Shown here: positions 25,621-32,697 of the stretch, piece after piece | Layout: each line of letters starts with the position of its first letter | Numbering within the stretch: the first letter of the stretch is position 1 | Translations under genes and position numbers: made by a program | Source of the DNA: Candidatus Saccharicenans sp. | GTDB taxonomy: Bacteria > Acidobacteriota > Aminicenantia > Aminicenantales > Saccharicenantaceae | Direction: 5' to 3' | NCBI GenBank assembly: GCA_024653215.1 | Contig: JANLFU010000001.1 | Span: 186,001-250,000, forward strand | DNA: 64,000 bases | Notes under the pieces: model-generated | What the model saw: the letters and a program-made list of their open reading frames with translations, nothing else | Databases searched by the model: none | What the model was told of the DNA's origin: nothing

Positions 25621-27101
25621 ACAGAATTCCCAGGCCCCGAATTTCCATCTACGTCCAGCTGGTCTTCTGGACTTCGGTTATCATCCTGCTCCTGATGTTC
25701 GGGGTCCTGTATGTCATCCAGACCAGGGAAGTTAAGGCCATCTACCAGGAGAAGAGGGAGCGCGGCCTGGTTATGGTCAGGTACATTTCTGAGATGAACT
25801 TCAGGAGCCTGGTGCTCGGAGACCTGGAGTCCATAGATGAAAACATTTCGGGATTGATCAGGGAAGACCTGGCCTACATAATTTTTTACGATGCCGACAG
25901 CAAACCGGTGGTGGTCAGCCAGAGCATCGCCGACAATGCCGAGGTAATCAACCAGACCAGCTGTGCCGGCGAGGTTTCTCCGGGCGATGTCTTTTACAAT
26001 ACCATCAGGCTGGAGCGGGGCCGGAGCTTTCAGGAAGTGATGGAGGTCGAGGTTCCGGTTTTCATTCCCGGTTCTGAGAAAAAATGGGGTTCGGTTAAAA
26101 TCGGCTTGAAACTGGAAGACGTGTTTCGCCGGGTCCAGAGGACCCGGCTGGTGCTGCTGGGCTTCGGGCTGGCCGCCTTTCTGCTGACGGTGCTCGGGGC
26201 CAACCTGCTGGCCAGGAGGATTACCAGGCCCATCAGGAACCTGGTCGAGGGAACGCGGCGAATTTCCCGCGGCGATTTCAGCTACCGGATTCCGGTTATC
26301 TCCAGGGATGAAATCGGAGACCTGACCCGGAGCTTCAACCAGATGGCCGAGGAATTGCTGCGGGCCCGGGAGCAGATGGAAGAGGCTAACCGGCGCCTGC
26401 TTCAGGCCGAGAAGCTGGCCTCCATCGGCCGGCTTTCGGCCACCATCGCCCACGAAATCCGCAACCCCCTGACCTCGGTTAAGTTAAACATCCAGAAGCT
26501 GGCCGAGATATCGACCCTGGATGAGCTGGAGAGAGAACACCTGGCCATCGCCCAGGCCGGCATCGAGCAGATCGAGAAGTTCATCAAGGACCTGCTGAGC
26601 TACACCCGGGCTTCCAGCCTGCAGAAGGATTATTTTTCCCTGGCCGAGGTCCTGGACGAGTCTCTGAAATTGTTGCAGCCATCCCTCAAGGAAAAAGGGG
26701 TTGTGGTGGACAGGGACTATCAGCCGGGCCTGCCCCCGGCTTACGTTGATGCCGACCGGCTGCGCCAGGTCTTCTTAAATGTACTTCGCAACGCCTACGA
26801 GGCGGTGGACCAGGGAGGCAGGATAGAAATTTCTCTCCGGATGAACCGGGAAGAAGACTGTCCCTGTTTTGAGGTCCGGATCAGCGACGACGGCTGCGGC
26901 ATACCGGCCAAGGACCGGGAAAATATCTTTGAACCATTCTTCACCACCAAGAGTTCCGGGGCCGGCCTGGGGCTGGCCAATGCCCGCCGGATTCTGGACC
27001 AGCACGGGGGCACCATCCGGGTGGTTGATAAAGAGGGACGGGGTAGCTGTTTTCTGATCACTCTGCCCTGTCCGGAAAGCAGACAGGAGGCTCAGACATG
27101 A
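25617..27101 (+). CDS. Membrane sensor histidine kinase with HAMP domain
   Basis: Two membrane spans (residues about 14-36 and 178-200) frame a periplasmic sensor of about 140 residues that looks like a single CACHE/PAS-type domain. A HAMP linker follows, with DEIGDLTRSFNQM. Next come a dimerisation domain with phosphorylatable H279 in AHEIRNPL, and an ATPase domain with N box (NVLRNAYEAVD), G box (DDGCGIP), F box (FEPFFTT) and GAGLGLANAR. It overlaps the binding-protein gene upstream and the regulator downstream by 4 bp each, so the three form one translational unit. Confidence 0.92.
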   Translation: MNRIPRPRISIYVQLVFWTSVIILLLMFGVLYVIQTREVKAIYQEKRERGLVMVRYISEMNFRSLVLGDLESIDENISGLIREDLAYIIFYDADSKPVVVSQSIADNAEVINQTSCAGEVSPGDVFYNTIRLERGRSFQEVMEVEVPVFIPGSEKKWGSVKIGLKLEDVFRRVQRTRLVLLGFGLAAFLLTVLGANLLARRITRPIRNLVEGTRRISRGDFSYRIPVISRDEIGDLTRSFNQMAEELLRAREQMEEANRRLLQAEKLASIGRLSATIAHEIRNPLTSVKLNIQKLAEISTLDELEREHLAIAQAGIEQIEKFIKDLLSYTRASSLQKDYFSLAEVLDESLKLLQPSLKEKGVVVDRDYQPGLPPAYVDADRLRQVFLNVLRNAYEAVDQGGRIEISLRMNREEDCPCFEVRISDDGCGIPAKDRENIFEPFFTTKSSGAGLGLANARRILDQHGGTIRVVDKEGRGSCFLITLPCPESRQEAQT

Positions 27102-28462
27102 CCAGAGTTCTGGTAATAGAGGATGATTCCTTGGTCAGCCGGACCATCGCCACGCATCTCCGGAAAAAAGGCTTCGAGCTGAAACTGGCCGAGACCGGCG
27201 AGGAGGGGCTGAAGCTCTACAAAGATTTTCAACCCGACTTAACCCTGCTGGACGTCAAGCTGCCCGACATCAACGGCCTGGAGGTGCTCAGGCAGATCAG
27301 ACAGACCAGCAAGAACGCGGCCGTGGTGGTGATGACCGCTTTTGATGATATGAAAACCACGGTGGAAGCCATCAAAGCCGGGGCCTTTGAATACCTGGTA
27401 AAACCGCTCGACTACCTGGAGCTGGACCTGACCATCGACAAGGCCTTCCAGCTCAAGGCGCTGGAAGAAAAGGTCAGTTACCTGATCGAAGAAAAGCAGA
27501 AGGAATACCAGATAGACAATATCATCGGCCGTTCGCCCCAGATGCGGGAGGTCTTCAAGATGATAGGCTCGGTGGCCAATACCAGGACCAACGTCCTGAT
27601 CCAGGGAGAGAGCGGGACGGGCAAGGAGCTGGTGGCCAAGGCCATCCATTACAACAGCCCCTTCCGGGATGAGCCCTTCATCGTCATCAACTGTTCGGCC
27701 ATTTCCGATACCCTGCTGGAATCAGAGCTCTTCGGCCATGTCAAGGGAGCTTTCACCGACGCCGTCAGCGAGACCCGGGGCAAGTTTGAGATTGCCGGCA
27801 AGGGAACGCTGTTCCTGGATGAAATCGGCGATATTTCTCCCAACCTCCAGTCCAAGCTTCTCCGGGTCATTGAAACCAGGGATTTCATGAAGGTCGGGGG
27901 TGAGAAGATATTGAAGACCGAAGCCAGGATAATCGCCGCCACCAACCAGAACCTTAAGGAGCTGGTCAGCCAGGGCAGGTTCCGGGAAGACCTGTACTAC
28001 CGTCTCAAGGTGGTGGAGATAACCCTGCCGCCGCTCCGGGACAGGCGCGAGGATATTCCCGAGCTGGTGGCCTACCTGCTGGAAAAGATAAACCGGGAGC
28101 TGAAGAAAAACGTCAGGAAAGTTCCGCCCGAAGTCATGGACTACCTGGTCAACCAGCCCTGGAAGGGTAATGTCCGGGAGCTGGAGAATGCCCTGACCAG
28201 GGCCGTCATCCTGGCCAAGGGAGATGTCATTCTGAAAGAACACCTGCCGTTTGAACCGGCCCCTCAGGCCCAGGCCCAGGACAGGTTTCAACTGCCCAAG
28301 GAAATGGTGCCGCTCTGGGAAATAGAGAAGAGGTACATCCAGTATGTGCTGGAAGCCACGCGGGGCAGCAAGACCAGGGCCTGCCAGATACTGGAAATCA
28401 GCCGGCCAACCCTCGATAAAAAAATCAAGGATTACGACCTCAAGGTGGAAACCTCGGAATGA
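27098..28462 (+). CDS. Sigma-54-dependent response regulator, NtrC family
   Basis: AGGAGG lies seven bases before ATG 27098. The receiver domain has acidic EDD near residue 8, phospho-acceptor D52 (LLDVKLP) and the conserved Lys in VKPLD. The central AAA+ domain has Walker A GESGTGKE, the sigma-54 contact loop GAFTDA (a common variant of GAFTGA) and Walker B TLFLDEIGD. The C-terminal Fis-type helix-turn-helix ends TRACQILEISRPTLDKKIKD. It activates sigma-54 promoters by ATP hydrolysis. Two such promoters lie directly downstream (28586 and 30206), each with a similar inverted repeat, so they are the likely targets. Confidence 0.95.
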   Translation: MTRVLVIEDDSLVSRTIATHLRKKGFELKLAETGEEGLKLYKDFQPDLTLLDVKLPDINGLEVLRQIRQTSKNAAVVVMTAFDDMKTTVEAIKAGAFEYLVKPLDYLELDLTIDKAFQLKALEEKVSYLIEEKQKEYQIDNIIGRSPQMREVFKMIGSVANTRTNVLIQGESGTGKELVAKAIHYNSPFRDEPFIVINCSAISDTLLESELFGHVKGAFTDAVSETRGKFEIAGKGTLFLDEIGDISPNLQSKLLRVIETRDFMKVGGEKILKTEARIIAATNQNLKELVSQGRFREDLYYRLKVVEITLPPLRDRREDIPELVAYLLEKINRELKKNVRKVPPEVMDYLVNQPWKGNVRELENALTRAVILAKGDVILKEHLPFEPAPQAQAQDRFQLPKEMVPLWEIEKRYIQYVLEATRGSKTRACQILEISRPTLDKKIKDYDLKVETSE

Positions 28463-28488
28463 TCGGTTGCAGACTGGTTCCTGTCCTT

Positions 28489-28507
28489 CTGTAAAAAAAA
28501 TTAACAG
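28489..28507. promoter_or_regulatory. Candidate enhancer site for the NtrC-type regulator (site 1)
   Basis: CTGTAAAAAAAATTAACAG is a 19-bp imperfect inverted repeat 79 bases upstream of the -24 GG of the sigma-54 promoter at 28586. It matches the 19-bp repeat at 30117-30135 at outer and inner positions (C-y-GTAAA ... TT-w-AC-r-G). The assignment to the adjacent regulator is inference. Confidence 0.4.
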
Positions 28508-28585
28508 GCTGCAAAGTTTATTGTGGGGAGGGGCGATAGTTCTCGGGGCCGGTATCCTGATTTACCCTGAAATTTTTTCGATTTC

Positions 28586-28601
28586 TGGCACGAAACCTGC
28601 T
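28586..28601 (+). promoter_or_regulatory. Sigma-54 promoter for the lone receiver gene
   Basis: TGGCACGAAACCTGCT has GG at 28587-28588 and GC at 28599-28600 with exactly ten bases between, matching the -24/-12 consensus except for C in place of the first T of TTGC. The start would be about 12 bases further on, and ATG 28625 follows after a short leader with AGGT. Confidence 0.75.
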
Positions 28602-28624
28602 CTCTACCGGGAACAGGTAGTATC

Positions 28625-28984
28625 ATGCTTGATAAGAGAATAGTTATCGTCGATGATGATGAATCCATAAGAAAGACCTTTTTTCTGCTGCTTTCAGATA
28701 AATACAATGTTTACCTGGCCGGGGATGCCGGGGAAGCCCTGGCTAGATTTGAAAAAGCCCGGGTTGATTTGATCATAGCCGATTTGCGGCTTCCCCAGAA
28801 AAATGGTCTTCAGATGATTGTCGATTTCAGGCAGTCGGGTTACCAGGGTCGTATCATACTCATATCTGCCTGTGCCGACCAGGTCAAGCCTGAGGACCTG
28901 GAAAAACTGGGGGTTGACCGGCTGTTTATAAAACCCCTGGACCTCAAGTTACTGACCGAAACCATCGACAGCCTGCTGGCCTGA
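28625..28984 (+). CDS. Single-domain response regulator (CheY-like receiver)
   Basis: The 119-residue protein is one receiver domain: IVIVDDDESIRK at the N-terminus, phospho-acceptor D53 in IADLRLP, a Thr/Ser position in ILISACAD and the conserved Lys in IKPLD. There is no output domain. It is transcribed from its own sigma-54 promoter directly after the NtrC-type regulator gene, so its level should depend on that system. It may act as a phosphate sink, a feedback element or a link to another kinase; none of these can be read from the sequence. Confidence 0.9.
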   Translation: MLDKRIVIVDDDESIRKTFFLLLSDKYNVYLAGDAGEALARFEKARVDLIIADLRLPQKNGLQMIVDFRQSGYQGRIILISACADQVKPEDLEKLGVDRLFIKPLDLKLLTETIDSLLA

Positions 28985-29175
28985 GCCCAGCACCGGTCCC
29001 GGTTTTTCAGGCAGGTCCTGTTTCCGGTCTTATTAACCCGGTATTCCTGAGCCATAGTCATAGGCTGGCGGGATTGGTTCCAAGACTTGCCCGGGCAGGC
29101 TATCTGAAACATAGATAGAAAAAAGCCTTAGCCTCTCACCCGGTCCGCTCACCCCTTAAATTGTCTGGCCGAACA

Positions 29176-29184
29176 TGCTAAACT
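29176..29184 (+). promoter_or_regulatory. Extended -10 positioned for a leaderless DUF89 transcript
   Basis: TG-C-TAAACT at 29176-29184 places +1 on the A of ATG 29191. No -35 of quality is seen. GCCTCC, not a Shine-Dalgarno, fills the gap, so a leaderless message is predicted. Confidence 0.4.
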
Positions 29185-29190
29185 GCCTCC

Positions 29191-30057
29191 ATGAAAGCTG
29201 AGTCCGAATGCTATCTGTGTCTACTGGGGCAGGTGTTGCGGACGGCCGGGGTCCTGGGGCTCAAGGAACCGGCGACCAGGGAACTGGCCCGGGAAGCCTG
29301 CGCCTTCCTGGCCGGGACTGATTTTAACCGGACGCCACCCGAGATTTCAGAAGACCTTTATTCTCTCCTGGCCCGTCTGACTGGCAATCCCGACCCCTAC
29401 CAGATCCTGAAAAAGGACCATATCGACCATGCCCTGAAGCTTTATCCTCAATTGGAAAACCTGGTCAGAACCGCGGCCGACCCGCTGCGGGCTGCCCTGG
29501 AAATTTCGCTGGCCGGGAACGTGATAGATTTCGGGGCCAATTCCGACGACGACTGGTTGAAAGATGGTAGATTCTTGGCCCCGGGGCCTTTCGGGATCGA
29601 TGATTACCGGCTCTTAAAGGAAGACCTGGAAAAGGCCGGGCGGATCGTCTTTTTGGGAGACAATGCCGGGGAAACAGTCTTTGACCGGTTGTTTATAGAA
29701 GTATCCGGGCGAAGGCCGGTCTATGCGGTGAGGGAAGCGCCCATAATCAATGACGCCACGCTGGAAGAAGCGCGGGCTTCAGGCCTGGCCGAGGTGGCTG
29801 ATCTGGTATCGAGCGGCTGCCGGGCTCCGGGAACTGTTTACGAGCAGTGCTCGCCCGACTTCAAAGAAATCCTGGAACGGGCTGATCTGATTATCAGCAA
29901 GGGCCAGGGAAATTTTGAATGCCTGGAACAGGTCAGGGGTCCTTTTTATTTTCTATTGAAGGCCAAGTGCCGGGTAGTTTCCGGGTACCTGGGGGTTCCG
30001 CAGGGTAGCCTGATCATCATGAGGTCCCGGAATTATAGCCCCCGTCTGCTGGTCTGA
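29191..30057 (+). CDS. DUF89 family protein (metal-dependent damage-control phosphatase)
   Basis: The product has the DUF89 signatures: an N-terminal C7-x2-C10 pair, NVIDFGAN, LGDNAGET near residue 157 and SKGQGNFE near residue 243. The CxxC pair and length of 288 residues place it with the shorter prokaryotic subfamily. Characterised DUF89 proteins are cobalt/nickel/manganese-dependent phosphatases that remove damaged phospho-metabolites such as fructose-1-phosphate, pantetheine phosphates or related compounds. The substrate here is unknown. It lies between the two sigma-54 units but seems to have its own promoter. Confidence 0.85.
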   Translation: MKAESECYLCLLGQVLRTAGVLGLKEPATRELAREACAFLAGTDFNRTPPEISEDLYSLLARLTGNPDPYQILKKDHIDHALKLYPQLENLVRTAADPLRAALEISLAGNVIDFGANSDDDWLKDGRFLAPGPFGIDDYRLLKEDLEKAGRIVFLGDNAGETVFDRLFIEVSGRRPVYAVREAPIINDATLEEARASGLAEVADLVSSGCRAPGTVYEQCSPDFKEILERADLIISKGQGNFECLEQVRGPFYFLLKAKCRVVSGYLGVPQGSLIIMRSRNYSPRLLV

Positions 30058-30205
30058 CCGGCCATCTTTTATCACTTTTCTTAAGGGCAGGTTTATTTTT
30101 TCTTCAGGCCATGTTTCCGTAAAGTATTTTTACGGCTTTTAAACTTTTTTTATGATTTTTCAGGTAATTTTCCAGTTTTTTAAGGGGAGGTCAGGTCTGG
30201 AATTC
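30058..30205 (+). other. AT-rich leader region upstream of the second sigma-54 promoter
   Basis: This 148-base stretch holds no open frame of note and is markedly richer in T-runs than its surroundings. It contains the 19-bp inverted repeat at 30117-30135, suited to an enhancer region where bent AT-rich DNA helps looping. Confidence 0.5.
30117..30135. promoter_or_regulatory. Candidate enhancer site for the NtrC-type regulator (site 2)
   Basis: CCGTAAAGTATTTTTACGG has perfect 7-bp arms around five bases and lies 71 bases upstream of the -24 GG of the promoter at 30206. Size and outer bases match site 1 at 28489-28507, also at an upstream-activator distance. Confidence 0.5.
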
Positions 30206-30222
30206 TGGCACAAATCTTGCTT
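30206..30222 (+). promoter_or_regulatory. Sigma-54 promoter, near-perfect consensus
   Basis: TGGCACAAATCTTGCTT matches TGGCAC-N5-TTGC exactly, with GG (30207-30208) and GC (30219-30220) ten bases apart. Transcription should start near 30231. It is the best sigma-54 site in the window. Confidence 0.88.
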
Positions 30223-30230
30223 ATAAATTG

Positions 30231-30510
30231 GCGGGTATAGAAAATGGCTGAAAGAAGAAGAGCAACGAGAACAAGCGATAGACAGTTCTTATACATAGAT
30301 ACCTTAGATGTTATGGGGAGGGAGATATTGAGGTTTGACGGGCTGAACAGAAAGCCAATCTCTCCCTCCCCCTTCATTTATCCACTTGGCGATGAGCGCA
30401 CCCATAAATTTATAAATGCCTCCTTTTTGCCCTTCTTTGCCCTTCTTTCCATTCCCCCTTCCTTCAATTAAACAGAGGGGTGCACGGCGGCACCCCTCTC
30501 TTTCTTTTTT
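30231..30510 (+). ncRNA. Candidate sigma-54-driven structured small RNA (about 280 nt)
   Basis: The unit is bounded by the sigma-54 promoter at 30206 and the strong terminator at 30474-30510. It contains an 11-bp perfect inverted repeat (30315-30325 with 30361-30371, GGGGAGGGAGA and its complement) enclosing a smaller GGCT/AGCC hairpin. A pyrimidine-rich tail follows, with a tandem GCCCTTCTTT repeat (30429-30448) and CCTCC (30419-30423), which is complementary to Shine-Dalgarno sequences. A 75-codon frame runs from ATG 30244 to 30471 but has no ribosome binding site, and its product looks like no protein I know. I favour a regulatory RNA. A small protein, or a leader peptide within the RNA, remains possible. 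Confidence 0.5.
30474..30510 (+). terminator. Strong rho-independent terminator
   Basis: AGAGGGGTGC (30474-30483) pairs perfectly with GCACCCCTCT (30490-30499) over a six-base loop and is followed by CTTTCTTTTTT. It ends the sigma-54-driven unit that begins near 30231; no other plus-strand gene lies directly upstream. Confidence 0.9.
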
Positions 30511-30571
30511 CCCGAGGTAAATTAAAGCCAGGTAATCTCTTTGTGCCCGATGGGCCTGTCTATGGCCCTGT

Positions 30572-31114
30572 TCAGATCGGGCCCAGGAGATTCGTGATTT
30601 TTTCCAGCAGCTCGGACTGGAGTCCATTCCGGTTGGCCGGGGTAAGCTCAAAGAGCTGGGTCCCCGGACTGGACTTTATCCGTTCTATAAAGGGCGTTCC
30701 CCGCCAGGCGATGGTGGCCAGGAGGTGACCCGGAGCCGAAACCAGTCGCAGCACGATTTCCCGGAATTTTTCTGAAAGACATTCCATTTTGCCTATCTCG
30801 TCTATGACCACCAGCCTGGTTTCAGGGGTGAAGAACCTGACCGATTCCAGGAAATTTTCGAAGCGGGCCAGGTCCACCCGGTATTTACCCACCCGGTAGG
30901 GTGTCTTGAATTCAACATGGCTGAGGACGGCCCCCCGGCCATCGGGGCTCATCAATTCGAAGCCCAGCCTGGTTCCCTTTTCCCTTATCTCCCTGGTGAT
31001 AAAACCGGCAATCCCGCTCTTATCCGGCAGCCGTTCAAGGAGGCCGGCCACCAGGGTGGTTTTTCCGGACCCGGGTAGCCCCGTCACCAGGATTTTAAGT
31101 CCTTTGGCATTCAT
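30572..31114 (-). CDS. THEP1-type nucleoside-triphosphatase
   Basis: The 180-residue product has Walker A TGLPGSGKTT at residues 11-20, then GFITREIREKGTRLGFEL and the Walker B-like VVIDEIGKME, the signature of the THEP1/NTPase family. Members hydrolyse NTPs slowly in vitro; their cellular role is unclear, and some act as kinases or in nucleic-acid processing. It is a single minus-strand gene between the small-RNA unit and the aminopeptidase P gene. Confidence 0.88.
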   Translation of the reverse strand: MNAKGLKILVTGLPGSGKTTLVAGLLERLPDKSGIAGFITREIREKGTRLGFELMSPDGRGAVLSHVEFKTPYRVGKYRVDLARFENFLESVRFFTPETRLVVIDEIGKMECLSEKFREIVLRLVSAPGHLLATIAWRGTPFIERIKSSPGTQLFELTPANRNGLQSELLEKITNLLGPI

Positions 31115-31230
31115 TTCATTCTGCCTTCTCCCGACTCTTAACCTGCAATTATTAAAAGACAGGACCTTTCATAAGTCAAAGGACAGGGAGCTATCGTTTC
31201 GGACCGGTTGGGTTAGGGGCATGGTTTTGA

Positions 31231-31259
31231 TTGCATGGAAGCGGCAATTTTATTAAACT
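31231..31259 (+). promoter_or_regulatory. Predicted promoter for the aminopeptidase P gene
   Basis: TTGCAT (31231-31236), a 17-base spacer and TAAACT (31254-31259) form a good housekeeping promoter. The leader of about 30 bases carries GAGG before ATG 31296. Confidence 0.5.
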
Positions 31260-31295
31260 CAGTCTGCGATGAATATTTAACAGAGGCAAGCTATC

Positions 31296-32636
31296 ATGAA
31301 GAAAAAGGCTCTATTCATAGCGGTTCTGGTTGGTCTGCTGTCGGCTCTTATGGCTCAGGTGCAGGCTCCGGCCGGTTATTCGGCGGCCGAGTTTGAGAGA
31401 CGCCGGCTGGCCCTGATGGAGGCTACCGGAAACGGCCTGATCATTCTGCTGGCCAGCCCGGGAAACTCGGGAGCCGGGCATTTCCGCCAGGACAACGATT
31501 TCTATTATTTCACCGGTTGCGAGGATGCCAATGCCATCCTGGTCATGATTCCGGCCACAAAAGACAGTTATCTCTTTGTCCCCCAGAAAACCGACCGGGA
31601 AAAGATGATGGAAGGGGGGAACAGCCTGGATGACCCGGAGGCCAGGGAAAAGCTCCGGCTGAAGGCAATTTACCCGGTCAGTTATTTTGACGAGTTTCTT
31701 TCCAGGCTATCCGGTCGCCAGGACCAGGTTATCTATCTGAGGCTATCACCCGAGGACTCGGTGGGCGAAGCCCGTTCGGAAACTGCCCTGTTCCAGGCCC
31801 GGCGCGCGCGGAATCCCTATAACGCCCAGCTCAGCCTGAACCAGTTCCGGGCCGAAAGGTTTCGCCAGCTTTATCCCGCGGCCGAGTTGAAAGATATCAC
31901 TCCCCGGATCGATGCTCTGAGGATGATTAAGACCCCGGAAGAAATTGCCATCTTAAGGCAGAACGGTCGGATTTCTGCCGAAGCCGTGAAAAAGGCCATG
32001 CTGGCTTCGAGGCCGGGTGCCTTCGAGTACGAGCTGGAAGCGGCCGCGGTGGAAGTCCTGCTCAGGAATGGCTGCCGGGGGCCGGCCTATCCGCCCATCA
32101 TCGGCTCGGGACCGAATACCTGCATTCTCCATTATGAAAAAAACAACCGGGCCATGCAGGCCGGGGAACTGGTGCTGATGGATTTCGGCGGCGACCTCAA
32201 TTACCTGACCATGGATATTACCAGGACCTGGCCGGTTTCCGGCAAGTTCAGCGAGGAGCAAAAAAGGATTTACCGGGCGGTGCTGGAGGTGCAGAAGGCC
32301 TGCCTTGAAGCCTTCAGGCCGGGAGTCAGCGGTCGGGATGTTCAGGAGTACGTGGCCAGGCGGATGAAAGAAAAAGGAATTGACCCGCTGGGCCTGCGCG
32401 GTGGCCTGGGGCACCTGGTGGGTATGTCCGTGCATGACGTTCAGGCCCCGGAGCTGGTTCTTAAGGAAGGCATGGTCATGGCCATCGAGCCCGGGCTCTA
32501 TTATCCCGAGAAAAACCTGGGCATCAGGATTGAAGACACCGTCCTGATAACCAGGGACGGCTGCGAGGTCCTGACGGCCGGAGTTCCCAAGGAAATTGAT
32601 GAAATTGAAGCCCTGCTGGCCAGGAGGAAGTTCTGA
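31296..32636 (+). CDS. Exported Xaa-Pro aminopeptidase (M24B)
   Basis: A signal peptide (residues about 1-22) precedes an aminopeptidase P N-terminal domain (YSAAEFERRRLALMEATG ... DNDFYYFTGCEDA) and a pita-bread M24 domain. The metal ligands appear as LMDFGGD and MDITRTWP (two Asp), GLGHLVGMSVHD (His), AIEPGLY (Glu) and RIEDTVL (Glu). M24B enzymes release the N-terminal residue before proline. The export signal is unusual for classical PepP but common in Acidobacteriota and Bacteroidota homologues. It precedes the pgs genes by about 60 bases, though its own promoter suggests a separate function. Confidence 0.88.
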   Translation: MKKKALFIAVLVGLLSALMAQVQAPAGYSAAEFERRRLALMEATGNGLIILLASPGNSGAGHFRQDNDFYYFTGCEDANAILVMIPATKDSYLFVPQKTDREKMMEGGNSLDDPEAREKLRLKAIYPVSYFDEFLSRLSGRQDQVIYLRLSPEDSVGEARSETALFQARRARNPYNAQLSLNQFRAERFRQLYPAAELKDITPRIDALRMIKTPEEIAILRQNGRISAEAVKKAMLASRPGAFEYELEAAAVEVLLRNGCRGPAYPPIIGSGPNTCILHYEKNNRAMQAGELVLMDFGGDLNYLTMDITRTWPVSGKFSEEQKRIYRAVLEVQKACLEAFRPGVSGRDVQEYVARRMKEKGIDPLGLRGGLGHLVGMSVHDVQAPELVLKEGMVMAIEPGLYYPEKNLGIRIEDTVLITRDGCEVLTAGVPKEIDEIEALLARRKF

Positions 32637-32697
32637 CGGGCTCACCTGGAATGAAACCCTGTAAGTTTGTTTATAAGCTCATTGAGAAGAAGGGTCG

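Noticed and set aside
28992-29006. ACCGG-TC-CCGGT followed by T residues after the lone receiver gene, as a terminator
   Set aside because: The loop would have only two bases, too few for a stable hairpin.
30429-30448. Tandem GCCCTTCTTT considered as a start of a repeat array or CRISPR
   Set aside because: Only two 10-base units without spacers; no array or cas genes in the window.
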